Assembly (NCBI GenBank): GCA_020249775.1
Contig: JADCFA010000008.1
Span: 62,001-126,000 of the forward strand
Reading direction: 5' to 3'
Origin: Roseomonas sp.
Lineage (GTDB): Bacteria; Pseudomonadota; Alphaproteobacteria; Acetobacterales; Acetobacteraceae
Length of the DNA stretch: 64,000 nt
Shown here: positions 1 to 8,532 of the stretch, piece by piece
How the letters are laid out: every line of letters begins with the position of its first letter
Position numbering within the stretch: the first letter of the stretch is position 1
Notes under the pieces: model-generated
What the model was told of the DNA's origin: nothing
The model's input: the letters and a program-made list of their open reading frames with translations, nothing else
Database searches by the model: none
Program-made: the position numbers and the translations under genes

Positions 1-709
1 GCCGGGCCAGGAGACCATCGCTCAGCGCCGCAGCGACAAAGTTATTGATGGCGGGCATGGCCTGCTCTGCCTCAGCCTTCGGCACTGCAATGGACATCAG
101 CACTAGATTGAAGCGGCCTTCCAGCACGCGTGCCCCGGGCAGCTTTTCTACAATGCCATGACACAGATGCGTGTTATCGCCATAGGCATCGGCGCGCCCG
201 TCGGACAAGGCTGCGCGCGCCGCCTCCAGACCGCCGGGCACGCGAACCAAAGTTGCCGCACGCAAGTTACGCGTAAGCACACCATCGGGTGCCGACCCCT
301 CTGCCACCGCAACGCGTATGCCTGGGCGGTCGACTTCCTCAGCGTGGCGCAGCGCGCTGCTGGGACCGACAACATAACCGTTGTCTACCTCAAGAAAGGG
401 TACACTGAACGCAAGGTGTTCACCTCGCGCCGGATCGCGCGCCGCTAGGCCCACATCCCAGGCGCCCTGGCCCACACTCCCGTTATAGCGGGCTGGATTG
501 TCGTAACTGACTAGCTCCAAGGGTCGCCCGAGGCGCCTGGCTAGCGCCTGGGCAAGGCCGACAGTCACGCCACCGGGCGTACCATCTGGACCGCGCGTGA
601 CCAGCACCGGATTGGACAAAATGATCGCCGCGCGAAGGGGCTTGGTTGGCGTTTCAGCTAGGGCAGGCATTGCAAGCGCTCCAAGCAGAAGGATGCGACG
701 CCCGCTCAC
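1..709 (-). CDS. Type-3 periplasmic solute-binding protein (partial, cut by left edge)
   Basis: This gene runs off the left edge; about 236 residues are visible. It starts at GTG 709, whose GTGA overlaps the TGA stop of the upstream amidohydrolase, so the two are probably translationally coupled. The N-terminus is a short basic-hydrophobic leader ending near residue 18. The rest resembles the SBP_bac_3 family (amino-acid or small polar ligand binding for ABC importers): a GTPGGVTVGLAQALARRLGR stretch near the start, a DVGLAARDPARG stretch mid-protein and a SDGRADAYGDN stretch later. An ATG at 670 is a possible but less likely start, because it would remove the leader. No permease or ATPase lies next to it inside the window. 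Ligand unknown; an amidohydrolase substrate is a reasonable guess. Confidence 0.8.
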   Translation of the reverse strand, partial: MSGRRILLLGALAMPALAETPTKPLRAAIILSNPVLVTRGPDGTPGGVTVGLAQALARRLGRPLELVSYDNPARYNGSVGQGAWDVGLAARDPARGEHLAFSVPFLEVDNGYVVGPSSALRHAEEVDRPGIRVAVAEGSAPDGVLTRNLRAATLVRVPGGLEAARAALSDGRADAYGDNTHLCHGIVEKLPGARVLEGRFNLVLMSIAVPKAEAEQAMPAINNFVAAALSDGLLAR

Positions 710-1968
710 GTGTACCCCATTGCGAAACGTTGGATTACAGCGCAAGCGGCCGCAAAATCTTCCATGCGCATAGCTTCCTTCGGATTATGACTGCCATTCT
801 GATTGCGAACGAAAAGCATCGCCGCCGGCACGCCTGCTTCGGCAAAAGCCGCCGCATCATGCCCGGCGCCCGATGCCATATGCCGATAGCGAATACCAAG
901 CGCCTTGGCCGCAGTTTCAATGCCCGCCCGCACGCCCTGATCCATCGGCGCGGAGATGCTGCCGGTTTCCGGGCCAAGATCAAACCGCACACCACGGCGC
1001 GCTTCAATCTCAGCCACCAACCGCCCCATGGCGGCGAAAAGCAGATCGCGTGAGGCGGGCTCAACACTGCGAATATCAAGCTGAAAACGCGCCTCACCGG
1101 CGATTTTTGTGAAGCCCGCTTCTTCCGTGGTCGCCATGGTGCAGAAGGTGCAGACCATGGCGTGGCCCAACGCTTCCAGCCGGCACCATTCCTCATCCAG
1201 CCGATGCACAAGCTCGGCCAAGGCAACCGCCGCATCGCGCCGATAGCGCCGCGCCGTCGCACCTGAATGATTATATTCACCCAGCACACGCGCGGCGCGC
1301 AGCCGGCGCGATCCGGGGATGCCCGTCACAATGCCAATGGGCAGCCCTTCGGAATCAAGGCTCGGCCCCTGTTCGATATGCACTTCCAGAAAGGCCGCGG
1401 TATTGTCTGGGCCGAGCAGATGCTCACCGCGCGCCACCGCATCAGGGTCAAAGCCTTCTTCCCGCATATGCTCGGCCAAACTCCGGCCGCTATCGGTACG
1501 CTTCACCTGCAGGATTTCCGGCGCCAGCAACCCAAGCGCTGCCTTGCTGCCGGGGTAGGAGGTTGGGAACCATTGCCCGGCTTCCTCAGCGCGGATCGCC
1601 ATCACCGTCATGTCGCGGGCGGGCTGAAACCCCGCACGCTTCATGCCGGCCACTGCCGCGAGCCCCGCCAGAACCCCGGCGGCGCCATCGAAATTGCCAC
1701 CCTCACGCACAGAATCCAAATGGCTGCCCATGATGATCCGCTTCGCCGCGCGGTCCGTCCCAGGCAGGGTCATGTATAGATTGCCCGCGACATCATTGCG
1801 GCATTCCAGGCCAAGTTCGCTGGCGGCGTCACGCACCAATTGATGCGCAATACGCTCTCCGCGCCCATAGGCTTCGCGCGTGACACCTTCGCCATCGCTT
1901 GTGGCTTCCCGCAGCGCGTCAAACAACCGCGCCGCAAGCGCCATGTCAGGGGTCAGATTGGGCAGCAT
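706..1968 (-). CDS. Zn-dependent amidohydrolase, allantoate amidohydrolase / N-carbamoyl-amino-acid hydrolase family (M20)
   Basis: A 420-residue cytoplasmic metallohydrolase of the HyuC/AllC type, which hydrolyses N-carbamoyl amino acids, allantoate or ureidoglycolate-like amides. Family metal motifs are visible: GSHLDSVREGGNFDG (His83, Asp94), a RAEEAG glutamate pair near residue 130, HIEQGPSLDSEG near 195, and a C-terminal GAGHDAAAF followed by NQNGSHNPKE with the last metal histidine. Full length for the family. It lies 8 bp after an SDR gene and overlaps the following binding-protein gene by 4 bp, so the three form one operon. The exact substrate cannot be told from sequence. Confidence 0.93.
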   Translation of the reverse strand: MLPNLTPDMALAARLFDALREATSDGEGVTREAYGRGERIAHQLVRDAASELGLECRNDVAGNLYMTLPGTDRAAKRIIMGSHLDSVREGGNFDGAAGVLAGLAAVAGMKRAGFQPARDMTVMAIRAEEAGQWFPTSYPGSKAALGLLAPEILQVKRTDSGRSLAEHMREEGFDPDAVARGEHLLGPDNTAAFLEVHIEQGPSLDSEGLPIGIVTGIPGSRRLRAARVLGEYNHSGATARRYRRDAAVALAELVHRLDEEWCRLEALGHAMVCTFCTMATTEEAGFTKIAGEARFQLDIRSVEPASRDLLFAAMGRLVAEIEARRGVRFDLGPETGSISAPMDQGVRAGIETAAKALGIRYRHMASGAGHDAAAFAEAGVPAAMLFVRNQNGSHNPKEAMRMEDFAAACAVIQRFAMGYT

Positions 1969-1976
1969 GAGCAGGC

Positions 1977-2768
1977 TTACAGCATGCTCCGCACGCGCCC
2001 GCCATCCACGCGGATCATGGAAGCGGTGATATAGGCGCCGGTCTCGCCCGCCAAAAACGCGCCCATCGGCCCATATTCGGCCGGCATGCCAATGCGGCCG
2101 GCGGGGATTTCCTTGGCGGTCTGGGCCAGGATTTCATCCTCAGAAACGCCCGTTTGCTTGGCACGAATGGCCGTATTGGTGGTGATGCGATCGGTCAGGA
2201 TGCTGCCCGGCGCCAGCACATTCATGGTGACACCATCGGCGGCCACTTCTGCGGCGAGCGTCTTCAGCCAACCCCAAATCGAAGCGCGCAGCGTATTGGA
2301 AAGCGCGAGTGTGGGGATCGGGTGCTGCATGCCCGTGCTGCCCACCACAATCACGCGGCCCCATTTTTGCGCGCGCATCGCCGGCATCAGGCGATTGGTG
2401 ATACGAATGGGCGAAAGCACGATATTCTGGAACCACTTGACCAGATCTTCTTCCTTCATCTGGGAAGCGGTGCAAACCGGCGGCCCGCCATGGTTCAGCA
2501 CCAGGATATCAACGCCCCCCATCGCAGCCACTGCGGCGTCGGCAAGCTTATCCATCTCCGCGCCTGAGGAAACATCGGCCTGAATGCCATAGGCGGCCTT
2601 GGCGCCGAGCGCCTTCAATTCCGCCGCCACCTTATCGAGGCTCGCCTGTTCGCGCCCGCTGACCGTGACAATGGCGCCCTCGGCCGCGATGGCATCCGCG
2701 ATGGACCGCCCAAGCCCCTTGGAACCGCCCATGACCAAGGCCCGCTTGCCCTTCAACCCCAAATCCAT
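1977..2768 (-). CDS. SDR family oxidoreductase with altered catalytic motif
   Basis: A 263-residue Rossmann-fold short-chain dehydrogenase/reductase. ATG 2768 gives the normal SDR N-terminus; an in-frame upstream start would add 27 residues unlike the family. The nucleotide-binding glycine motif is GGSKGLG (residues 14-20) and NNAG is replaced by NHGG (92-95). Ser144 of the catalytic triad is present, but YxxxK reads SNTLR, so Tyr is Ser157 and Lys is Arg161. This places it in a divergent SDR branch whose activity is uncertain. First gene of the minus-strand operon with the amidohydrolase and binding protein, and divergent from the hydroxyacid dehydrogenase across a 119-bp gap. Confidence 0.9.
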   Translation of the reverse strand: MDLGLKGKRALVMGGSKGLGRSIADAIAAEGAIVTVSGREQASLDKVAAELKALGAKAAYGIQADVSSGAEMDKLADAAVAAMGGVDILVLNHGGPPVCTASQMKEEDLVKWFQNIVLSPIRITNRLMPAMRAQKWGRVIVVGSTGMQHPIPTLALSNTLRASIWGWLKTLAAEVAADGVTMNVLAPGSILTDRITTNTAIRAKQTGVSEDEILAQTAKEIPAGRIGMPAEYGPMGAFLAGETGAYITASMIRVDGGRVRSML

Positions 2769-2887
2769 GACCCGTTTCTCCACGAAAGAATGAGGCCCCG
2801 ACCCTGCCCCCTCACCCGCCCTCTGGCAAGACGGGCCAAGCCGGGCCATGGTGCGGCCCGTTCAAGGACGCGGAGCACAATACCCCC
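2769..2887. promoter_or_regulatory. Divergent intergenic control region
   Basis: This 119-bp gap separates the SDR (minus) from the hydroxyacid dehydrogenase (plus), so it must carry promoters for both catabolic units. No convincing -35/-10 pair or operator palindrome was picked out by eye, and no regulator gene lies next to it. Confidence 0.5.
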
Positions 2888-3865
2888 ATGGCCAAGCCAG
2901 TCATTCTCGTCACCCGGAAATTGCCCGAGGCCATTGAGGCACGGCTCACTGAAGTCTTCGACGCCAGGCTGAACCCGGAAGACGCGCTTTGGGGCCGCGA
3001 TGGCGCTGAGGTCGCCGCGCGCGCCAAGGCCTGCGGGGCGGCTGGAATCCTAACCGCCGCGGGGGATGCGATGAACGCCGCCGCCATCAACGCCTTGCCG
3101 GAAAGCGTGAAGGTCATCGCGACCTTCAGCGTCGGCTTTGACCATATCGCCATTGATGCGGCGCGCGCGCGGGGCATTGCGGTGACGAATACGCCCGAAG
3201 TGCTTTCCTTCGCGACCGCCGAATGCGCCTTCACCCTGATGCTGATGGCGGCCCGCCGCGCCGGCGAAGGGGAACGCATGGTCCGCGCCGGGCGCTGGGA
3301 GGGTTGGGCGCCAACGCAGCTCATGGGTGTCACGCTGCAGGGCAAGAAGCTCGGCGTTTTGGGCTATGGCCGCATTGGCCGCGAATTGGCCGCCATGGCG
3401 CGCGGCATGCAAATGGAAATCCATTACCGCGACATGCAGCGGCTACCTGCGGAAATCGAACAAGGTGCCATTTTCCATGAAACCGATGCCGGCTTCCTGG
3501 CCATGATTGATGTGCTTTCCATGCATGTCCCGGGTGGAGATGGCACGCGCAAATGGCTGAATGCTGAACGGCTGGCGCAGATGAAAAAGGGCGCCATTGT
3601 CATCAATTCCGGCCGCGGGCCTTCGGTGGATGATGAGGCACTGATCGCCGCGCTGAAATCCGGCCATATCCGCGCTGCCGGGCTTGATGTGTATGATGGC
3701 GAACCCCGCGTGCATCCCGGCTATATGGCGCTTGAGAATGTGGCGCTGCTGCCGCATCTCGGTTCCGCCACCATCGAAACGCGCCATGCCATGGGGATGC
3801 GCTGCATAGAAAACCTCGCCGCCGTGCTGATCCAGGGCATTTCGCCCCCGCATCGCGTCGTCTGA
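2888..3865 (+). CDS. D-isomer-specific 2-hydroxyacid dehydrogenase (glyoxylate/hydroxypyruvate reductase-like)
   Basis: A 325-residue NAD(P)-dependent enzyme that interconverts 2-oxo acids and D-2-hydroxy acids in the cytoplasm. The dinucleotide-binding motif GYGRIGRE lies near residue 160. The catalytic Arg is in NSGRGPSVDDE (about 242), the Glu in VYDGEP (about 271) and the His in LPHLGSAT (about 289), the usual R-E-H triad. Full length. First gene of a plus-strand operon followed by a flavin reductase, two Bug proteins and a ThDP enzyme, so it probably handles a carboxylic acid taken up by the Bug-dependent systems. Substrate specificity (glyoxylate, hydroxypyruvate or other) is not resolvable. 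Confidence 0.95.
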   Translation: MAKPVILVTRKLPEAIEARLTEVFDARLNPEDALWGRDGAEVAARAKACGAAGILTAAGDAMNAAAINALPESVKVIATFSVGFDHIAIDAARARGIAVTNTPEVLSFATAECAFTLMLMAARRAGEGERMVRAGRWEGWAPTQLMGVTLQGKKLGVLGYGRIGRELAAMARGMQMEIHYRDMQRLPAEIEQGAIFHETDAGFLAMIDVLSMHVPGGDGTRKWLNAERLAQMKKGAIVINSGRGPSVDDEALIAALKSGHIRAAGLDVYDGEPRVHPGYMALENVALLPHLGSATIETRHAMGMRCIENLAAVLIQGISPPHRVV

Positions 3866-3896
3866 GCCTTCGTTCTCAACACCAAGGAAGCACAAG

Positions 3897-4535
3897 ATGA
3901 ATTTCGATTTCGCGAAAATCCCCTTTGAACAGGCCTATAAGCTGGTGGTGTCCACTGTGGTGCCGCGTCCAGTCGCTTGGGTGGTGACGAAGGACAAGGA
4001 TGGCGTGGTGAATGCCGCGCCCTATTCCTTCTTCAATGCCTTTTCCGACAATCCCGTTGTGGTGGGCTTTGGCTGCGGGCCGCGTGCGCCGGGGGCGCTT
4101 AAGGATACGGTCGCCAATATCGAAGCGACGGGGCAATTCGTGGTGAATATGGTCTCGGCCGATCTCGCTGAGAAAATGAACATCACCGCGGTGGATTTCC
4201 CACCCGGCGTCAGCGAAATCACCGAAGCGGGACTTTCCACCGCGCCTTCCACCAAGGTTGCCGTGCCGCGCATTGCCGAAAGCCCGGTCGCTTTGGAATG
4301 CGAGATTTTCCAGTTTGTGCCCGCGGGCCGGCACATCATTGTGCTCGGCAAGGTGGTTGGCATGTATGTGCGGGATGATTGCGTGATGGATCCGGCGAAG
4401 TATTACATTGATACCCCCAAGCTTGGCCTGGTGGGCCGCATGCATGGGCGCGGCTGGTATGCGCGCACCACGGACCGTATCGAAATCCCCCGCATTGATC
4501 TGGATGAATGGGAAGCGCGCAAGAAGAAGGGCTGA
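3897..4535 (+). CDS. Flavin reductase family protein (FMN-binding split barrel)
   Basis: A 212-residue protein of the flavin reductase-like FMN-binding family (DIM6/NTAB type). The conserved opening STVVPRPVAWVVTKDKDG and NAAPYSFFNAFSDNPVVVGF are seen in residues 18-60, followed by DTVANIEATGQFVVNMVS. Members supply reduced flavin to monooxygenases or act as flavoprotein oxidoreductases. It lies 31 bp after the dehydrogenase and 4 bp before the first Bug gene, in the same operon. No obvious partner monooxygenase lies within the operon. Confidence 0.93.
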   Translation: MNFDFAKIPFEQAYKLVVSTVVPRPVAWVVTKDKDGVVNAAPYSFFNAFSDNPVVVGFGCGPRAPGALKDTVANIEATGQFVVNMVSADLAEKMNITAVDFPPGVSEITEAGLSTAPSTKVAVPRIAESPVALECEIFQFVPAGRHIIVLGKVVGMYVRDDCVMDPAKYYIDTPKLGLVGRMHGRGWYARTTDRIEIPRIDLDEWEARKKKG

Positions 4536-4539
4536 GTCC

Positions 4540-5514
4540 ATGCAAGCGTCGCCGAAGCTGCCGCGTCGTCTGGCTTTGGCGCTTCCCCTGCTGCCTTGGG
4601 CGGCGCAGGCACAGGCACCCGCCTGGCCATCCCGCCCCATCCGACTGATTGTGCCTTTCGCGCCAGGTGGCACCACCGATGTTGTCGGGCGCTTGGCGGC
4701 GGAGAAACTCGGCCCAAGGCTTGGCCAGCCCATGCTGGTGGAAAACCGCCCCGGCGCCGGTGCGACACTTGGCGCGCAATTGGTCGCGCGGGCAGAACCT
4801 GATGGCCATACGCTGCTGGTATCATCATCAACCTCGCATGGCGTATCGCCTGCGATCTATCCCAATATCGGCTATGACCCGATGGCGGATTTCGCGCATA
4901 TCGCGCTGCTGTCGCGCACGCCCCCTGCCCTTTTGGTCACGCGCAACCATCCCGCGCGCAATATCCAGGAATATCTGGAAATGGGCCGGCGCGAGGGTGA
5001 ATTGACGCTGGCCGTGGCGGCCATTGGCACGTCTTCCCATTTGGCCGGTGTGCGGCTTGGTCAGGCGCTGGGGGTTGAGGTGCGTTCCGTTGTTTATCGT
5101 GGCGTTGGCCCGGCGCTGACCGATGTGATTGCCGGTATTGTGCCGGGCATTATTGATAGCCTGCCTTCCGCCGTTGGGCATATGCGCAGCGGGTCGCTCC
5201 GCGCGCTCGCGCTCCTCAGCGAAGCGCGTTCGCCACTATTTCCTGATTTGCCCACCATGCGCGAAGCCGGGCTTGATGTGGTCTCGGCGGCTTGGTTCGG
5301 CATTTCCGCCCCCGCTGCCACGCCTCAGCCCATTCTGGCGCGGCTCACGCGCGAAGCCCAGGCCATGCTGGCAGAACCTGATACGCGCGCAAAGCTTGAG
5401 GAATTAGGCGGCGCACCCCCGCCATGGACACCGGCCGAATACACCGCCTTTATCAGAAGCGAATTGGCCACACTGGGCGCGCTGGCGCGGGCCGCCGAAA
5501 TCAAACCGCAATAG
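4540..5514 (+). CDS. Bug/TctC-family tripartite tricarboxylate transporter substrate-binding protein
   Basis: A 324-residue periplasmic binding protein. ATG 4540 is chosen because it is followed by a signal peptide (basic MQASPKLPRR, then a leucine-rich core ending AQAQA); a longer upstream frame would bury this signal. The Bug hallmark WPSRPIRLIVPFAPGGTTD follows, then the VENRPGAG loop (residues about 65-75) and the YDPMADFAHIALL segment. Bug proteins bind dicarboxylates, tricarboxylates, aromatic acids or amides. No TctA/TctB membrane subunits are nearby, as is common for this expanded family. Four bp after the flavin reductase. Confidence 0.95.
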   Translation: MQASPKLPRRLALALPLLPWAAQAQAPAWPSRPIRLIVPFAPGGTTDVVGRLAAEKLGPRLGQPMLVENRPGAGATLGAQLVARAEPDGHTLLVSSSTSHGVSPAIYPNIGYDPMADFAHIALLSRTPPALLVTRNHPARNIQEYLEMGRREGELTLAVAAIGTSSHLAGVRLGQALGVEVRSVVYRGVGPALTDVIAGIVPGIIDSLPSAVGHMRSGSLRALALLSEARSPLFPDLPTMREAGLDVVSAAWFGISAPAATPQPILARLTREAQAMLAEPDTRAKLEELGGAPPPWTPAEYTAFIRSELATLGALARAAEIKPQ

Positions 5515-5587
5515 CTTTTCCAAAGCCACGCCCGCTTGCACTTGCGCGCCAATGCGTCAGGATGCGGTTCAAGTGGAGGAAGGCGCG

Positions 5588-6553
5588 GTGATCCAAAGAC
5601 GCAGACTCGCCTTGGCAGGGCTGCCATTTCTGATCCGCCCGGCAAGGGCGCAGGCATGGCCATCGCGCCCCATCCGGTTGGTGGTGCCCTGGCCGCCAGG
5701 GCAAGCAACGGATCAGGTTGGCCGGCTGATGGCGCAACGGCTTTCGGAACGCTTGGGCCAACCCATCGTGCCGGAAAATCGCCCCGGCGCGGGTGGCAGC
5801 ATCGGTACGGATATTGTCGCGAAAGCCGTGCCTGATGGTCATACGCTGCTCGCCGCATCCATCGGGCCGATCAGCCTGGGGCCACTGATCCATCGCACGC
5901 CCTATGATGTGGACCGCGATCTGGCGCCGGTCGCGCGGTTTTCGGGTTCGCCCTATATCCTGGTGGTGCGGGCCGATTTCCCGCCACCCGATGCGCGCGC
6001 CCTGCTGGGCTTGCTGCGCGCCAATCCCGGCAAATACACCTATGCATCTTCCGGCGCGGCGGGATCGCAGCATGTGTTGACCGCGCTTTTCCTGGCGCGC
6101 GCCAATGCGGAAGCACTGCATATCCCCTATCAGGGTAGCGGGCCGGCGATGGCCGCCTTGCTTGGTGGGCAGGTGCATTTCGCGATTGAAACGCTGGCCG
6201 CTGCCGGCGCGCTGATCCGCGAAAGCAAGCTCAAGGCCTATGGCTCCACCAGCGGGCGGCGCAGTCGCCTGGCGCCGGAGATTCCGCCACTTGCCGAAGC
6301 CGCCGATATCCCAGGCTATGACTATACTGGCTGGATCGGCCTGATGGCCCCCGCCGCCACACCGCCTGCCATCATTGCGCAAATCGCGGGCGCGGTGGAA
6401 CAGATTGCCGCACAGCCAGACACGCATGAGCGTTTGACCAATATCGGAACCGAGGCAGCCTTCGCCGGCCCGGATGCCTTTCGACAGGTTTTGGCGGAGT
6501 ATCGCGCGAATTTCGAAACTGTCATTCGCCAGCTTGGCATTCGCGCAGAATAA
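5588..6553 (+). CDS. Bug/TctC-family substrate-binding protein (second copy)
   Basis: A 321-residue periplasmic binding protein. The start is set at GTG 5588 because a GGAGGA Shine-Dalgarno sequence (5575-5580) sits 7 bp upstream and a signal peptide follows (IQRRRLALAGLPFLIRPARA, cut after AQA). An ATG at 5552 is in frame but lies ahead of this ribosome site. Family motifs: WPSRPIRLVVPWPPGQATD, VPENRPGAGG and YDVDRDLAPVARF. Paralogous to the gene before it but clearly different in sequence, so the two probably bind different ligands. Cotranscribed with the downstream ThDP enzyme. Confidence 0.94.
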   Translation: MIQRRRLALAGLPFLIRPARAQAWPSRPIRLVVPWPPGQATDQVGRLMAQRLSERLGQPIVPENRPGAGGSIGTDIVAKAVPDGHTLLAASIGPISLGPLIHRTPYDVDRDLAPVARFSGSPYILVVRADFPPPDARALLGLLRANPGKYTYASSGAAGSQHVLTALFLARANAEALHIPYQGSGPAMAALLGGQVHFAIETLAAAGALIRESKLKAYGSTSGRRSRLAPEIPPLAEAADIPGYDYTGWIGLMAPAATPPAIIAQIAGAVEQIAAQPDTHERLTNIGTEAAFAGPDAFRQVLAEYRANFETVIRQLGIRAE

Positions 6554-6574
6554 CACAGGATAGGAGAGAGACCC

Positions 6575-8254
6575 ATGACCAAGACCGTCGGCTTTATGCT
6601 GGCCGAAAGCCTCGCGGCGCATGACATTGACATCATCTATTGCGTGCCGGGGGAAAGCTATCTTGGCCTCACTGATGCGTTGAGCGAATTCCCGGGCATC
6701 AGGCTGGTGGTCTGCCGGCATGAAGGTGGCGCGGGCTTCATGGCCGCTGCCGATGGACGCATGCGCAATGGCCGCGCCGGTGTGGCGCTGGTCTCACGCG
6801 GGCCGGGGGCGACCAATGCCATGATCGCGCTCCATACTGCCTATCATGACGCAACGCCGCTGGTGATGCTGATTGGCCATGTGGAACGCAAGGATGTTGG
6901 CCGACTTGCCCTGCAGGAACAGAATTATTCACGGCTTTTGTCCGATATCACCAAGGGCGTGTTTGAAGTCATCGAACCGATCCAGGCAAGTGAGACGATT
7001 GCGCGCGCCTTCCACTTGGCGGAATCCGGCACGCCCGGCCCGGTTGCCGTCATCCTGCCCGAGGATATTTTTGACGCCCCCGCCGAAGGCCCTGTGGTGA
7101 AGCCGCGCGCCCTGCCCTTGGCCGGCCCGCGTGCAGAGGATTTGGATCAGCTCGCGGAATTGCTTGCCAATGCCGAGCGCCCGCTGGTGCTGGTGGGGGG
7201 CGCGCTGGCAACGCATGGCGAAAATGCTTCGGCCGAATTGAACCGCCTGGCGGAAGCCTGGACGCTGCCGATCAGCCCAACGCATCGCCGGCCACATTTG
7301 TTTGACGCCGAGCATCCGAATTACGGCGGCTATATGGGCATTCGCGTGCCAAAACCGCTGATCGAGGAAATGAAAAAGGCCGATCTGATGATCTGTCTTG
7401 GTGAACGCATGTCGGATTCGATCAGCCAATCCTATAGCTTCCCCGCTGCACCCGAACCGCAGCTTACCATGGTGCAGGTCTGGCCGGATGCGAATGAAAT
7501 CGGGCGCGTCTGGCGCGTGGATTTGCCGATTGCGGCTGATCCGCTGGCTGTCATTCGTGGCTTGCTCGCGCGCAATGCCCCGGAAGCGAGTGAGGCGCGC
7601 AAGCGCTGGGTTTCTGGCCTCAATGCCATTCACCGCAAATTGCTGGCACCCGAATGGGACAAGATGGAAGATGGCGTGAATTTCGGCGCGGTTTGCGCGG
7701 CGGCGGCGCGGCATGTGCCGCGTGACGCGGCGATCACCTCGGATGCCGGCAATTTCTCATCCTTCCTGCATCGCTATTTTCCCTTCCGGCAAACGCAATG
7801 CTTCCTCGCTTCCGTGGTGGGGGCCATGGGTGCCGCGGTACCAATGGCCGTTGCCGCAGCCTTACGGCGCAAGGGCAAGCGCGCGGTTGCCTTTGTCGGT
7901 GATGGCGGGATTCTTATGACCGGGAATGAAATCGCGACAGCCGTGCGTGAAGGTGTCGCACCGGTGATCATTCTGTCCGATAATTCCTGCTACGGCACCA
8001 TCGGCATGCATCATGAAGGCCGCTACCCGGGCCGCACCTATGATGCCGCGATCCGGCTGACAAACCCGGATTTCATTGCCTGGGCCAGGGCCTTTGGCGC
8101 AGCGGCGGTTTCCATTGAAACGGAAGATCAGATTGAAACAGCGCTTGCGGAAGCCTTCGCCATCACGGATCGGCCAGTGCTGGTGCATGTGAAATCATCC
8201 GCGATGCAGGCTTCCGCCTGGCGCAAAAGGACCATGCCGCTGCCGGCGGCCTGA
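6575..8254 (+). CDS. Thiamine-diphosphate-dependent enzyme, acetolactate synthase-like
   Basis: A 559-residue enzyme with the three-domain POX/ALS architecture. The N-terminal pyrimidine domain carries the activating glutamate Glu27 in VPGESY. The central domain spans about 190-330. The C-terminal PP domain has the ThDP/Mg motif GDGG near 441 ending in the Asn of SDNSCYGT near 469. Members carry out acetolactate synthesis, 2-oxo acid decarboxylation or carboligation. No regulatory small subunit follows, and the operon is catabolic rather than biosynthetic, so a 2-oxo acid decarboxylase/carboligase is as likely as acetolactate synthase. A purine-rich GGAGAGAG ribosome site precedes ATG 6575. 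Confidence 0.93.
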   Translation: MTKTVGFMLAESLAAHDIDIIYCVPGESYLGLTDALSEFPGIRLVVCRHEGGAGFMAAADGRMRNGRAGVALVSRGPGATNAMIALHTAYHDATPLVMLIGHVERKDVGRLALQEQNYSRLLSDITKGVFEVIEPIQASETIARAFHLAESGTPGPVAVILPEDIFDAPAEGPVVKPRALPLAGPRAEDLDQLAELLANAERPLVLVGGALATHGENASAELNRLAEAWTLPISPTHRRPHLFDAEHPNYGGYMGIRVPKPLIEEMKKADLMICLGERMSDSISQSYSFPAAPEPQLTMVQVWPDANEIGRVWRVDLPIAADPLAVIRGLLARNAPEASEARKRWVSGLNAIHRKLLAPEWDKMEDGVNFGAVCAAAARHVPRDAAITSDAGNFSSFLHRYFPFRQTQCFLASVVGAMGAAVPMAVAAALRRKGKRAVAFVGDGGILMTGNEIATAVREGVAPVIILSDNSCYGTIGMHHEGRYPGRTYDAAIRLTNPDFIAWARAFGAAAVSIETEDQIETALAEAFAITDRPVLVHVKSSAMQASAWRKRTMPLPAA

Positions 8255-8263
8255 AATCAGCCG

Positions 8264-8297
8264 GATCGGATCCGCGATGCTTTTTGCGGGTCCGATC
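8264..8297 (+). terminator. Stem-loop after the ThDP enzyme operon
   Basis: Twelve base pairs (arms 8264-8275 and 8286-8297, one G-U pair) close a 10-base loop that contains five T residues. It sits 10 bp after the stop codon. The T-run is in the loop rather than after the stem, so it may act as a terminator or as an mRNA 3' end stabiliser. Confidence 0.55.
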
Positions 8298-8532
8298 TCT
8301 TGCTTGGTGAAAATGTATATCATGTAATTTTAGTGTAATTTTATGATGTCTCAGTTTCGAAATTGCAGCACTTTTTATCTGAAATTCAATAAATGCACGT
8401 TTCGTAAGCACAATTTGTCTGTGCGGCGTTAAATGCTCGAAAAACATTCTCCTCTAAACTCATCCTCGCAGCACATTGATGACGAATTCTCTCAGTCATC
8501 AGTGCAACCTCTTTGCGAAGGGAAAGTTTCGG
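8298..8532. promoter_or_regulatory. AT-rich leader/promoter region of the porin gene
   Basis: About 235 bp distinctly richer in A+T than the surroundings, without a credible gene on either strand. It probably carries the porin promoter and 5' untranslated leader. Several TA-rich hexamers occur but none can be singled out as the -10 element by eye. Confidence 0.45.

Noticed and set aside
158-448. 96-residue open frame on the plus strand at the left edge
   Set aside because: It opposes a minus-strand frame that reads as a coherent type-3 binding protein with a GTG start coupled to its upstream gene.
5501-6721. 406-residue minus-strand open frame opposite the second Bug gene
   Set aside because: Shadow of a strongly supported binding protein.
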